A stretch of DNA of 64,000 bases from Lentisphaeria bacterium (GTDB taxonomy: Bacteria; Verrucomicrobiota; Lentisphaeria; Oligosphaerales; Oligosphaeraceae), in NCBI GenBank assembly GCA_016288215.1, contig JAEEYQ010000009.1, positions 1 to 64,000 on the forward strand, in the 5' to 3' direction. How positions within the stretch are numbered: position 1 is the first letter of the stretch; each line of letters starts with the position of its first letter. This document shows, piece by piece, positions 9,256-17,020 of this stretch. The position numbers and the translations under genes are program-made. The notes beneath the pieces are model-generated. The model saw only the letters and a list, made by a program, of their open reading frames with translations, did not search any database and was not told where the DNA came from.

Positions 9256-9810
9256 ATGCGCAGGAACTTGTTCATCATCGCCATTCTGCTTACTGCCCTG
9301 TGCGGCGCACAGGCGCAGGTGAGCGTGGCATTGCCTGCGCCAAACGCCCTGTCTCCTGCCCAAAAGCAGCACCTCCAGCTCTACATGACCAAACGAAAGG
9401 CCGTTGCCGCGAAGAACTACGACTTCACCAAAGGGCGTCCTCTGATTTACGCCCCCATCATTCAGGGCATTCAGACATCCGTCCAATGGTACAGCCAACA
9501 GGCCGAGGTCTGGCAGCAGAAGATGGACGAAGCCACCCAAGCCAGCAACGCGGCCCTTGCGCAGCAGAGCCAGAAGCTGGCCCAGGCCTATCTCTTCATG
9601 GAACAGACGGCGCAGCAGTTCCTTGACGCGGAGGAGGCGCAGAAATACGCCGACTCCAAAAAGGCGCTGACCGCCTACGTCAACGGCGAAAACGTCCTCA
9701 TCCGCAACAAGGTCCCCTTCTTTCCACGGCAGTGGCTTACGGAGCTGGAAGCCTATAAGATCATGGATAAAATGAAGAAGGCCGGGGGGAAGCCTTCGCA
9801 GAAGAAATAA
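9256..9810 (+). CDS. Small periplasmic coiled-coil protein of the pseudopilin operon
   Basis: A 184-aa protein that starts seven bases after the K-like gene. Signal peptide MRRNLFIIAILLTALCGAQA with probable cleavage before QVSVAL. The mature part is Gln/Ala-rich and predicted helical (QQAEVWQQKMDEATQAS, QQSQKLAQAY), suggesting a coiled coil, and ends in a basic tail (KKAGGKPSQKK). No family recognised. Tight spacing inside the operon suggests it is a periplasmic accessory or chaperone for the pseudopilus. Confidence 0.7.
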   Translation: MRRNLFIIAILLTALCGAQAQVSVALPAPNALSPAQKQHLQLYMTKRKAVAAKNYDFTKGRPLIYAPIIQGIQTSVQWYSQQAEVWQQKMDEATQASNAALAQQSQKLAQAYLFMEQTAQQFLDAEEAQKYADSKKALTAYVNGENVLIRNKVPFFPRQWLTELEAYKIMDKMKKAGGKPSQKK

Positions 9811-9831
9811 CCCTCCACCTCGAGGCGCATC

Positions 9832-10308
9832 ATGAAAAGAACATCCCATTTCACCTTGATTGAACTTTTGGCGGTCATCGGCATCATCGCCATTCTCGCG
9901 TCCATCACCGTGGGCGGCTTCAGCTATGCCAGTCGTCGCGCGGACTCGGCCAAGACTCAGGCCATCATGGAGGAGTTCACCATGGCGTTGGAGGCCTTCA
10001 AGCAGGACCGCGGCTACTACCCTGTCATGAAGACCGCTGGAGACGTCAACTTCCAAAACGATGCGTGGAAAACCTTCATGAAAGGCCATTCAAAGACGGA
10101 AAAGCCTTATATGCAAAATCTTACACCGGATGATGGCGATTTGGAGGACGCCTACGGCAAGGCCCTTCAGTACCAGTGCCCCGGCTCCCACAACAAGGAG
10201 AGCTTCGACCTGTGGTCCAAAGGCCCCGACAAACACAACGGCGACAAGAAGGACAGCTCCAGCGAGGCTGGCGACGGCGACGACATCTGCAACTGGAAAC
10301 AGAACTGA
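9832..10308 (+). CDS. Major pseudopilin, GspG-like (1)
   Basis: A 158-aa protein with SHFTLIELLAVIGIIAILAS at the N terminus: prepilin signal with Glu +5, His instead of Gly at -1. The next part (ADSAKTQAIMEEFTMALEAFKQDRGYYPVM) follows the GspG pattern in which a long helix is followed by a 'D.G.YP' turn, and the C terminus has LWSKGPD, the GspG 'swGpDg' signature. Three G-like genes follow each other here (9832, 10373, 11060), implying paralogous shaft subunits. Its codons around 10099-10126 contain a weak copy of the 28-bp motif. Confidence 0.85.
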   Translation: MKRTSHFTLIELLAVIGIIAILASITVGGFSYASRRADSAKTQAIMEEFTMALEAFKQDRGYYPVMKTAGDVNFQNDAWKTFMKGHSKTEKPYMQNLTPDDGDLEDAYGKALQYQCPGSHNKESFDLWSKGPDKHNGDKKDSSSEAGDGDDICNWKQN

Positions 10309-10372
10309 CTTTCCCCTATACCAATATATATTATATGACATACAATCCCTAATCAACGAAAAGGAAACAACC

Positions 10373-11044
10373 ATGACTCAAAGAAAATTCACTCTGGTGG
10401 AATTGCTTATCGTCATCGGCATCATCGCCGTCCTTTCCGGCCTGCTGCTGCCCGTGGTGGGCAACGCCAGCAAGAAGGCGGAAATGGCGAAGGCGAAGTC
10501 CGAGATGACCACCCTGCTCAATGCCATCAAGCAGTACGAGAGCGCCTACGGCACCCTGCCCATTCCAAAGAAATTCAAAAGCGGCGCAAATGCGAAGAAG
10601 GCCATCGGCGGCGGCAATGCCGACGACTCAGATGACGCCAATCAGGCGTTCAAATGGCTCATCACCATCCTTCAGGCCGAAGACCCCGGTTCATCGCTTG
10701 CCAGTGACTTTGGCTCTTTGGAGGACACCAACCGCCGCAAGCAGAAGTTCCTGGACATCAGCGGCAACGAGCCCGGCCTCTACACCGACCCGTGGGACAA
10801 GAACTACTACATCCGCTTCGACGTGAACTACGACGGCAAGATTCCCGTCGACGGCAGCGACGGCGACGCGATTGACGGCCTCAAGAGCAGCGTCGACAAT
10901 CTCTATTTCGATGTGGTCATCTGGTCGAAGGGGCCGGACAAGAAGTCGTCCTCTTCCACCGCCGGAGACAAAACCAACCAGGACAACATCTATTCCTTCA
11001 ACACCCTCTGGTCCAACAACGACGGACACAGTGTCGCCAAATAA
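10373..11044 (+). CDS. Major pseudopilin, GspG-like (2)
   Basis: A 223-aa protein. The start ATG 10373 is preceded by AAGGAAA and gives the leader MTQRK then FTLVELLIVIGIIAVLSGLL, with Lys at -1 and Glu at +5. The helix continues into KAEMAKAKSEMTTLLNAIKQYESAYGTLP, typical of GspG, and a late VIWSKGPDKKS motif matches the GspG C-terminal loop. It is longer than GspG (about 140 aa) because of an Asp/Asn-rich central insertion. The 64-base gap before it contains an AT-rich stretch (ccaatatatattatat), so an internal promoter is possible. Confidence 0.85.
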   Translation: MTQRKFTLVELLIVIGIIAVLSGLLLPVVGNASKKAEMAKAKSEMTTLLNAIKQYESAYGTLPIPKKFKSGANAKKAIGGGNADDSDDANQAFKWLITILQAEDPGSSLASDFGSLEDTNRRKQKFLDISGNEPGLYTDPWDKNYYIRFDVNYDGKIPVDGSDGDAIDGLKSSVDNLYFDVVIWSKGPDKKSSSSTAGDKTNQDNIYSFNTLWSNNDGHSVAK

Positions 11045-11059
11045 GCAAGGAGGTCACGC

Positions 11060-11791
11060 ATGAAAACGAAACAATTCACCCTCGTCGAACTTCTGGTGGT
11101 CATTGGCATCATCGCCATTTTGGCCGGCATGATCATTCCGGTCGCTGGCCGCGCCATGGATCGGGCTGACGAAGCCTCCTGCTCCAACAACATGCGCCAG
11201 CTGGGCCAGGCGGAGTCCATGTTCGCCAACGACAACGGCAACTATCTTGTCCCCTCCTCCACCTATAAGAAGACCGGCGGCGACGACGGCAAGAACACCC
11301 CCTACTGGTTCGAGGCGCTGTTCCCCTATGTGAAGGAATGGGCCGTCTTCACCTGCCCCAACGCCGCCCGCACCATGAACGTATACGGCGACGTGGCCAC
11401 CTCCTCCTACAAGGCCGGCATGGGCGACACCATCAAGCTGGGCTATGTGGCCAGCCTGAAAGTCCATCCCTCCGGCAAGCACGAGACCGGCAAAACCTAC
11501 AAAGTCAAGCGCTATGATTTCGAGCGTCCCGCCCAGATCATCTCCTTCGCCCCCGGCGGCATGAAGACACCTGACTTCTACGGCATCGTCTCCGGCGACC
11601 TGGTGTCCCCTGAAAACTCCGAAGGCAATGACTCCTACTGCCAGCTGAAGCGCCATGGCCGCGTCCGCGCCAATTTCCTCTTCGTGGACGGACACGTGGA
11701 GAGCATCGACGGCGCCACCATGTGGACCAGCAAGAAGACCTCCGGCGGCAAGACCTACTACAAGTATTGGGATGACGAATACTGGCAATAG
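11060..11791 (+). CDS. Prepilin-type protein with H-x10-DG C-terminal motif
   Basis: A 243-aa protein behind a perfect AGGAGG. Leader MKTKQ then [20 protein letters not shown], Gln at -1, Glu at +5. The C terminus has KRHGRVRANFLFVDGHVES, a version of the H-x9-DG motif found in the lineage-specific prepilin families of Planctomycetes and Lentisphaerae (here ten residues between His and Asp). The middle contains SCSNNMRQLGQAESMFANDN, also characteristic of that family. It is the last gene of the operon and is followed by a terminator at 11825. It may be a cell-surface structural protein rather than a true shaft pseudopilin. Confidence 0.85.
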   Translation: MKTKQFTLVELLVVIGIIAILAGMIIPVAGRAMDRADEASCSNNMRQLGQAESMFANDNGNYLVPSSTYKKTGGDDGKNTPYWFEALFPYVKEWAVFTCPNAARTMNVYGDVATSSYKAGMGDTIKLGYVASLKVHPSGKHETGKTYKVKRYDFERPAQIISFAPGGMKTPDFYGIVSGDLVSPENSEGNDSYCQLKRHGRVRANFLFVDGHVESIDGATMWTSKKTSGGKTYYKYWDDEYWQ

Positions 11792-11824
11792 GCCACCTCC
11801 CGCCTTCCTTTAACTCTGCTCACG

Positions 11825-11854
11825 GGCCGTCGGCTCCCCGCCGATGGCCTTTTT
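11825..11854 (+). terminator. Intrinsic terminator of the pseudopilin operon
   Basis: GGCCGTCGGC at 11825-11834 pairs with GCCGATGGCC at 11840-11849 (one G-U pair), loop of five, then TTTTT at 11850-11854. It lies 33 bases after the last pseudopilin gene. Confidence 0.85.
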
Positions 11855-11862
11855 CGCTTCTA

Positions 11863-11926
11863 ACCTAGCCTGGCTCTAGATGCTCTAGAAAAATTCCTAA
11901 TTCCTAATTCCTAATTTCCAACTGCC
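11863..11926 (-). repeat. AATTAGGAATT / CTAGAG composite repeat, copy 2 (inverted)
   Basis: Reverse-complement version of the tract at 1244: CTAGCCTGG, CTCTAGATG and CTCTAGAAA units, then AATTCCTAATTCCTAATT. It runs directly into the phosphofructokinase start codon, leaving no recognisable ribosome-binding site. Confidence 0.7.
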
Positions 11927-11927
11927 T

Positions 11928-13262
11928 ATGCTTCCTCAAGACATGAATTTCAACACGCGGGTCCTCACGGAGGACGTGGACTTCTCCATCCCCCGGCTGG
12001 GCAAACCCACCATCGTCTCCTCCCAGCAGGACGTGATTTTCGTGGACGACAATGAGCGGATCAGCTATTTCGCCGATCCGCTCATCAACGAGGAGATCCG
12101 CCAATCCGGCAAGCCAATTCCCGCGTTCCTCGCCGCCGGCCCCCGCCGCATGCTGTATCACGACGCCGCCTGGTGCCGCGCCGCCATCGTCACCTGCGGC
12201 GGCCTCTGCCCCGGCCTCAACGACGTCATCAAGGCGTTGGTCAACACCCTCTTCTACACCTACGGCGTGGACTGCGTCTACGGCATCCGCTACGGCTACA
12301 GTGGCCTCGTAGGCGGCACCAACATCAAGCCCATCGAGCTCAACCCCGACGTCGTGGACTCCATCCACATCGCGGGCGGCAGCATTTTGGGCTCCTCCCG
12401 CGGCGAGCAGTCCACAGAGGAGATCATCAAGACCCTGGACCGCATGAAAATCAACATGCTGTTCACCATCGGCGGAGACGGCACCCAGCGGGGCGCCCAT
12501 GAAATCGCCGTCGCCGCCATCAAGCGGGGCCTTCCGGTCAGCGTCGTCGGCATTCCGAAGACCATCGACAATGATTTGAACTGCATGGACAAGACCTTCG
12601 GCTTCGAGACCGCCGTGGAGATGGCCGCGCCCATCATCGGCTGCGCCCATAACGAGGCGAAAGGCGCCTTCAACGGCATCGGGCTGGTCCGCCTCATGGG
12701 ACGGGACTCCGGCTTCATCGCCGCCTATGCCAGCCTCGCCAATTCCGTCGTCAACTTCTGCCTCATTCCCGAAGTCGAATTCGAGCTGGACGGCCCGCAG
12801 GGCTTCTTCAACGCGTTGGAGAAGCGACTGGCGGATAAACACCACGCCGTCATCGTCGTCGCAGAGGGTGCAGGTCAGAACTTGTTCAATAGCAATGACT
12901 TAACGAAAGATAAATCTGGCAACATCCTGCACAAGGACATCGGCGTCTTCCTGAAGGAGCGCATCGGCTCCTATCTGAAGGGGCGTGGCATCGAACACAG
13001 CATCAAGTACTTCGACCCCAGTTACATCATCCGCAGCGCCGCCGCCAGCGGCAACGACTCCATCTTCTGCCTCCATCTGGCGCAGCATGCCGTCCATGCC
13101 GCCATGGCAGGCATGACGGACATGGTGGTGGGCAACTGGCAGGGGTATTTCACCTACGTCCCCATCGCCCTCGCCACTGCCGCCCGACGCAAAATCGACC
13201 CCCGTGGCCAGCTGTGGCAAAGCGTTCTGCTGACCGCCCGCCAAAACCGCTACTGGAAATAG
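11928..13262 (+). CDS. 6-phosphofructokinase, ATP-type of the plant/protist-like group
   Basis: A 444-aa glycolytic enzyme that phosphorylates fructose 6-phosphate. The phosphate-donor loop GGDGT (residues 182-186) and catalytic PKTIDND (210-216) are clear, as are CGGLCPGLNDVI near residue 89 and the substrate loop MGRDSGFIA. The pair Gly in GGDG (equivalent to 104) with Lys in PKTIDND (equivalent to 124) is the combination known from the ATP-dependent long enzymes of plants and trypanosomes; PPi-dependent enzymes normally have GGDD. ATP use is therefore favoured but not proven. Start is 11928 or 11943; neither has a visible ribosome-binding site because the repeat tract abuts the gene. A 28-bp motif copy lies at residues 317-326. 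Confidence 0.9.
   Translation: MLPQDMNFNTRVLTEDVDFSIPRLGKPTIVSSQQDVIFVDDNERISYFADPLINEEIRQSGKPIPAFLAAGPRRMLYHDAAWCRAAIVTCGGLCPGLNDVIKALVNTLFYTYGVDCVYGIRYGYSGLVGGTNIKPIELNPDVVDSIHIAGGSILGSSRGEQSTEEIIKTLDRMKINMLFTIGGDGTQRGAHEIAVAAIKRGLPVSVVGIPKTIDNDLNCMDKTFGFETAVEMAAPIIGCAHNEAKGAFNGIGLVRLMGRDSGFIAAYASLANSVVNFCLIPEVEFELDGPQGFFNALEKRLADKHHAVIVVAEGAGQNLFNSNDLTKDKSGNILHKDIGVFLKERIGSYLKGRGIEHSIKYFDPSYIIRSAAASGNDSIFCLHLAQHAVHAAMAGMTDMVVGNWQGYFTYVPIALATAARRKIDPRGQLWQSVLLTARQNRYWK
12878..12905 (+). repeat. 28-bp palindromic motif, copy inside phosphofructokinase gene
   Basis: GAACTTGTTC followed by AATAGCAATGACTTAACG matches the consensus at nearly every position. It encodes NLFNSNDLT with codons (ttg, aat, tta) unlike the rest of the gene. 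Confidence 0.6.
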
Positions 13263-13274
13263 GATATCCCTCAC

Positions 13275-14126
13275 ATGAACCTCAACCCCATCCGGCCACT
13301 GCTTATGACCGCCATCGCAATCTCCTCTGCCGCAGAACTTTCCGCAAAAAAGCCTGACGCCCCTGTCACTCCCGCCAAAATCAAGGCCGTCAAATGGATC
13401 TCCCATCGCGGCGAATCCGCCGATGCCCCCGAAAACACCCTGCCCGCCTTCCAGCTCTCCCAAAAGCGCAAGACCGACGGCATGGAGACGGACATCCATC
13501 TGACCCGCGATGGCGTCCTCGTCTGCAGCCATGACAGCGACACCAAACGCATGTGCGGCATCCCCATGATCATCGAAAACGCCACCTTCGCCGAACTGCG
13601 CACCCTTCACCCCGCCGGAAAGCACCGCCTCTTCGCGGATGTGACCCTGCCCACCTTCGCCGAGGCTCTGGACACCATGAAATCCGACCGCACCTTCTAT
13701 GTGGAAATCAAGGGAAGCAACCCCGCCATCATCGACGCCATGATGGAAGCCGTGGACAAATCCAAAGTCAAGCGGAAGCAAATCGTCATGATCGCCTTCG
13801 ACGCGGAAATCGTCCGACTCTTCAAAGAGAAGTATCCCAAACAAAAGGCCTTGTGGCTCACGGGCCTGGATCCCAACCGCCCCGTCCATGAGTATTTCGA
13901 CACCTTGAAGGCCATTCATGCGGATGGCATCGACGCCGACGGCAACCAGGCCGTCTTCACCAAACCCTTCGTGGACGCCCTCCATGACAAAGGCTACATC
14001 GCGGCCGTCTGGACCATCGACAACCCCGCGGACTGCGAGTACTTCATCAGCATCGGCGTGGACGCCATCACCTCCAACGTCGCCGCCCGCAACCGCGAGC
14101 TCCTTCTCTTCAAATACGGGAAGTGA
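13275..14126 (+). CDS. Exported glycerophosphodiester phosphodiesterase
   Basis: A 283-aa GDPD-family TIM barrel that hydrolyses glycerophosphodiesters to glycerol 3-phosphate and an alcohol. HRG (44-46) and PENT (52-55), the acidic metal ligands in METDIHLTRDG, the second catalytic His in CSHDSD and the Glu in YVEIKG are all present in the family order. The C-terminal AVWTIDNPADCEYFISIGVDAITSN is the usual last strand. The N terminus (PIRPLLMTAIAISSAAELSA) reads as a weak signal peptide, suggesting periplasmic action. It starts 12 bases after the phosphofructokinase gene and ends four bases before the Nudix gene, so the three are probably co-transcribed. Confidence 0.88.
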   Translation: MNLNPIRPLLMTAIAISSAAELSAKKPDAPVTPAKIKAVKWISHRGESADAPENTLPAFQLSQKRKTDGMETDIHLTRDGVLVCSHDSDTKRMCGIPMIIENATFAELRTLHPAGKHRLFADVTLPTFAEALDTMKSDRTFYVEIKGSNPAIIDAMMEAVDKSKVKRKQIVMIAFDAEIVRLFKEKYPKQKALWLTGLDPNRPVHEYFDTLKAIHADGIDADGNQAVFTKPFVDALHDKGYIAAVWTIDNPADCEYFISIGVDAITSNVAARNRELLLFKYGK

Positions 14127-14129
14127 TTC

Positions 14130-14642
14130 ATGGGGACGGAGTTCTTCGAAATCGTCAACGGCCAAGGGGACGTCATCGGCATCGCCCCGCGGGAATGCTG
14201 CCACGGCAACCCCGCCCTGCTCCACCGCACCGCCCATGTGGTCGTCATGGACGCGGATGGCCGCATCCTGCTGCAGAAACGGGCCATGGACAAGGACATC
14301 CAGCCGGGCAAGTGGGACACCTCCGTCGGCGGCCATCTCCGACCCGGAGAGGATTTTCTCCAGGCCGCCCGCCGCGAAGCAACGGAGGAGATCGGGCTTC
14401 CCGCCGACTGCGAGCTGAAGCACATCTTCGACCTTCCCATCCGCAATCCCATCGAGTCGGAGAACACCCGCGTCTTCCTCACCGTCTACGGCGGCCCCTT
14501 CCATGCGCAGGCGGAGGAACTTGACGAGCTGCGCTTCTGGACGTGGACGGAAATCCACGACGCCATGGGCAAGAACCTCTTCACGCCAAACTTGGAGCGG
14601 GAGCTGAAACTGCTCGAAAAGCAATTAGAAATTAGGAATTAG
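14130..14642 (+). CDS. Nudix hydrolase, IDI/YfcD-like subgroup
   Basis: A 170-aa Nudix-fold protein with a perfect Nudix box at residues 68-90 (GHLRPGE...REATEEIGL), following the G-x5-E-x7-RE-U-x-EE-x-G-U rule. The N-terminal VNGQGDVIGIAPR...HRTAHVVVMD resembles the YfcD/isopentenyl-diphosphate isomerase-like branch, whose substrates are mostly unknown. The last six residues (QLEIRN) and the stop codon are supplied by the AATTAGGAATT repeat that begins at 14623, so the original C terminus has probably been replaced or extended by the repeat. No ribosome-binding site is obvious; coupling to the upstream gene is likely. Confidence 0.88.
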   Translation: MGTEFFEIVNGQGDVIGIAPRECCHGNPALLHRTAHVVVMDADGRILLQKRAMDKDIQPGKWDTSVGGHLRPGEDFLQAARREATEEIGLPADCELKHIFDLPIRNPIESENTRVFLTVYGGPFHAQAEELDELRFWTWTEIHDAMGKNLFTPNLERELKLLEKQLEIRN

Positions 14643-14728
14643 AAATTAGAAATTTTTCTAGAGTATCTAGAGCATCTAGTGCCTCTAGAGCATCTAGTGC
14701 CTCTGGAGCTTCTAGAACTAGACTAGGG
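14623..14728 (+). repeat. AATTAGGAATT / CTAGAG composite repeat, copy 3 (longest)
   Basis: Units AATTAGAAATTAGG give way to at least six CTAG-containing units such as CTAGAGCATCTAGTGCC. It overlaps the end of the Nudix gene and ends just before the ribosome-binding region of the CE7 gene. CTAG is normally rare in bacterial DNA, so this density is notable. Confidence 0.75.
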
Positions 14729-14740
14729 AGAGAAGAGACC

Positions 14741-16039
14741 ATGAGATACGTTTTGGCATGGCTTGCGTTGTTTTGGTGCGCCATGGCGATGGGTCAGACG
14801 AAAATCACCATCAGCCTGGACCATGGGGACGCCCTGTACACTTGCGGCGAGACCGCCGTCTTCAAAGTCAGCGTCATGGGCGACGAGGGGCCTCACAAAG
14901 AGGGAACCGCCTCTGTGCGGCTTTCCAACGACGGACTGACCACCCTCGCCACGCGGCAAGTGGATTTGGCCGCGGAGAATCCGTTCACGGTGGAGGGCAC
15001 TCTGGAGAAGCCAGGCATCCTCAGCCTGGACGTGGAGGTGAAGGCGCAGCCCAAAACGCTCCATGCCGTCTACGGCGCCGCCTTCCAGCCGCTGGAGATT
15101 CGGCCAGGCGCCCCCGAGCCGGCGGATTTCATGGACTTCTGGACCACCGAAATCCAAAAGGCCCAGGCTCTTCCACAGGAGCCAGAACTTGTTCTCTCGC
15201 AACGACTTACAAATGACAAGGTGGACTGCTACAAAATCAGCTTCGCCGCGCCCGAGGGCCAGCGAATCTACGGCTTCCTGACCGTCCCCAAGGCGGAAGG
15301 CCGCTATCCCGCCATCGTCAACGTGCCCGGAGCCGGCCCCGGCGTGGTCAACGGCCTCATGATGGAGGATTTCGTCGGCCTGGTCATGAACGTCCACATC
15401 TATGATCCGGACATCCCCGGCAAGACCATCAAAGAAAGCTATCAGGATCTGGTCAAAGGCGGCGCCTACATGTTCAAAGGCATTCCCGACCGTGAAAAAA
15501 CCTATTTTCACCACGGCATCATCGGCATCAACCGTGCGCTGAACTGGCTGGCCAACCATCCGAAAGTGGACGCCACGCGCATGGGCTATTTCGGAACCAG
15601 CCAAGGCGGCGCCTTCGGCTTCATCCTGAGCGGACTCAATCCCGACCGCTTCGCCGCTATCCTCTGCAACGTGCCCGCCCTGTGCGACCATCTGGGCTTC
15701 AGAGAGGGGCGTCAGGCGGGATGGCCCCAATTCTGCAGCCGCAACAAGGCCATTTCACAAATCGAAGACATGGTTCCCTACTACGACGCCGCCAATTTCG
15801 CGGGCCACATCGGCAAAGACGTGGTGGTCCACGTCATCGTGGGTCTGGCGGACCGGACCTGTTGCCCCTCCTCCGTCTACGCCGCCTACAATCGCATTCC
15901 AGCCCGCGACAAGCAGATTCTCAACGAAATCGGCATGGGCCACGAAGTCCGTCCCGCCTACCGCAAAGACATCTCCTGGCTGAAGGAGTTCCTCAGGAAG
16001 AAGCCCGAAGGCGGCGCTCCCAAACCTGCGGGAGATTGA
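14741..16039 (+). CDS. Secreted CE7 acetyl esterase (acetylxylan esterase/cephalosporin deacetylase family)
   Basis: A 432-aa alpha/beta hydrolase of the AXE1/CE7 family, which removes acetyl groups from xylo-oligosaccharides and other small esters. Catalytic Ser287 in GTSQGG, Asp371 in GLADRTCCPSSVYAAYN and His401 in GMGHEV; the spacing (84 and 30 residues) is close to that in the Bacillus enzymes. An extra N-terminal beta domain of about 110 residues (16-125) precedes the core, and MRYVLAWLALFWCAMAMGQ is a signal peptide, so it acts in the periplasm or outside. The amidohydrolase gene begins three bases after its stop. A 28-bp motif copy lies at about residue 150. Confidence 0.9.
   Translation: MRYVLAWLALFWCAMAMGQTKITISLDHGDALYTCGETAVFKVSVMGDEGPHKEGTASVRLSNDGLTTLATRQVDLAAENPFTVEGTLEKPGILSLDVEVKAQPKTLHAVYGAAFQPLEIRPGAPEPADFMDFWTTEIQKAQALPQEPELVLSQRLTNDKVDCYKISFAAPEGQRIYGFLTVPKAEGRYPAIVNVPGAGPGVVNGLMMEDFVGLVMNVHIYDPDIPGKTIKESYQDLVKGGAYMFKGIPDREKTYFHHGIIGINRALNWLANHPKVDATRMGYFGTSQGGAFGFILSGLNPDRFAAILCNVPALCDHLGFREGRQAGWPQFCSRNKAISQIEDMVPYYDAANFAGHIGKDVVVHVIVGLADRTCCPSSVYAAYNRIPARDKQILNEIGMGHEVRPAYRKDISWLKEFLRKKPEGGAPKPAGD
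15185..15212 (+). repeat. 28-bp palindromic motif, copy inside CE7 gene
   Basis: GAACTTGTTC then TCTCGCAACGACTTACAA. The right half is almost identical to the copy at 51353 in the unrelated GH35 gene. Confidence 0.55.
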
Positions 16040-16041
16040 GC

Positions 16042-16833
16042 ATGGCAGAGTGGGTTGATGTCCATACGCATGTCCTTCACTCCAAAGTCGCGGCGAAGGT
16101 GTTGGCGCAGCTGGAGGCGCATTACCATCTTCGCCCCATGGGAAACGGCCAGGCGGAGCAATTGCTGCAGTGCATGGAGTGGTGCGACGTCTCGAAGGCC
16201 TTCGTCCACACCGCCGCCATCAGCGCGGAGCAGGTGAATCCCGCCAACCGATGGGCCGTCTCGCTGAAACGGTATCCCCAATTCGTCCCCTTCGGCACCA
16301 TGCATCCGCAGCTCAAGGACTTCGAGTCGGAACTGGCGTGGCTGTTCGACCATGGCATCCGCGGCGTCAAGCTCCATCCGGACTATCAGGGCTTCCGGCT
16401 GGACGACCCCGCCCTGCTTCCCATCTTCGCCGCCATGGAGGGCTCCTTCACCGTCATGGTCCATGTGGGAGGCCTCCTGCCGCCGGAGCAGAGTCCCTCC
16501 TGCCCATGGAAACTGGCCGCCATCAAGCGCCGCTTCCCAAAACTGCAGCTCATCGCCGCCCATTTCGGCGGCTATCTGCATTGGCAGCATGTCGTCGAAG
16601 CCTATCGCGGGCTCGACATCCTGCTGGACACCTCCTCCACTCTCTTCACCATTCCACAACCGCTTCTCGAGGCCATCTTCCACGCCTTCCCGCGCCATAA
16701 CTTCCTCTACGGCAGCGACTACCCCTTCTGGGAGCCGACCATGGAACGCAACTCTCTCCAGCGACGGCTCCATCTCAGCGACAGCGAGCTGGACGAAATC
16801 ATGAGCGCGGGCTCCCGTCTCGGCCTTTATTGA
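16042..16833 (+). CDS. Amidohydrolase-2 family metal-dependent hydrolase
   Basis: A 263-aa TIM-barrel protein of the Amidohydro_2 group (ACMSD/gamma-resorcylate decarboxylase relatives). Metal-binding HTH at residues 8-10 (VDVHTHV), then HGIRGVKLHPDYQGF, VMVHVGG, IAAHFGGY, LLDTSS and a final YGSDYPFW, whose Asp is the usual last ligand. The ATG at 16042 directly follows the CE7 stop (TGA 16037-16039), so the two are translated from one message. The substrate cannot be told; many such genes in these lineages are annotated only as predicted metal-dependent hydrolases. No signal peptide, so cytoplasmic. Confidence 0.85.
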   Translation: MAEWVDVHTHVLHSKVAAKVLAQLEAHYHLRPMGNGQAEQLLQCMEWCDVSKAFVHTAAISAEQVNPANRWAVSLKRYPQFVPFGTMHPQLKDFESELAWLFDHGIRGVKLHPDYQGFRLDDPALLPIFAAMEGSFTVMVHVGGLLPPEQSPSCPWKLAAIKRRFPKLQLIAAHFGGYLHWQHVVEAYRGLDILLDTSSTLFTIPQPLLEAIFHAFPRHNFLYGSDYPFWEPTMERNSLQRRLHLSDSELDEIMSAGSRLGLY

Positions 16834-16860
16834 AAACACGGCATCTACTGCATTAAACTC

Positions 16861-16980
16861 CACAAAACCCACGGAATAAACACCATTCAACCCCCAAATC
16901 AAGTCCACAAAACACACGGAATAAACAGAAAAGTCAAGCAGGCTTCAGTGCCTTCTGTGTCCTTCTGTGTCCTTCTGTGG
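16861..16980 (+). repeat. Short direct and tandem repeats in intergenic region
   Basis: A 21-base sequence beginning CACAAAAC and ending ACGGAATAAAC occurs at 16861-16881 and, with one change, at 16906-16926. CCTTCTGTGT is then repeated three times in tandem at 16951-16980 (last unit ends GG). No gene or terminator is seen in 16834-17020. Confidence 0.75.
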
Positions 16981-17020
16981 ACTGAATTCCTTCTGAATCG
17001 CTACAAAACACAATCACATC

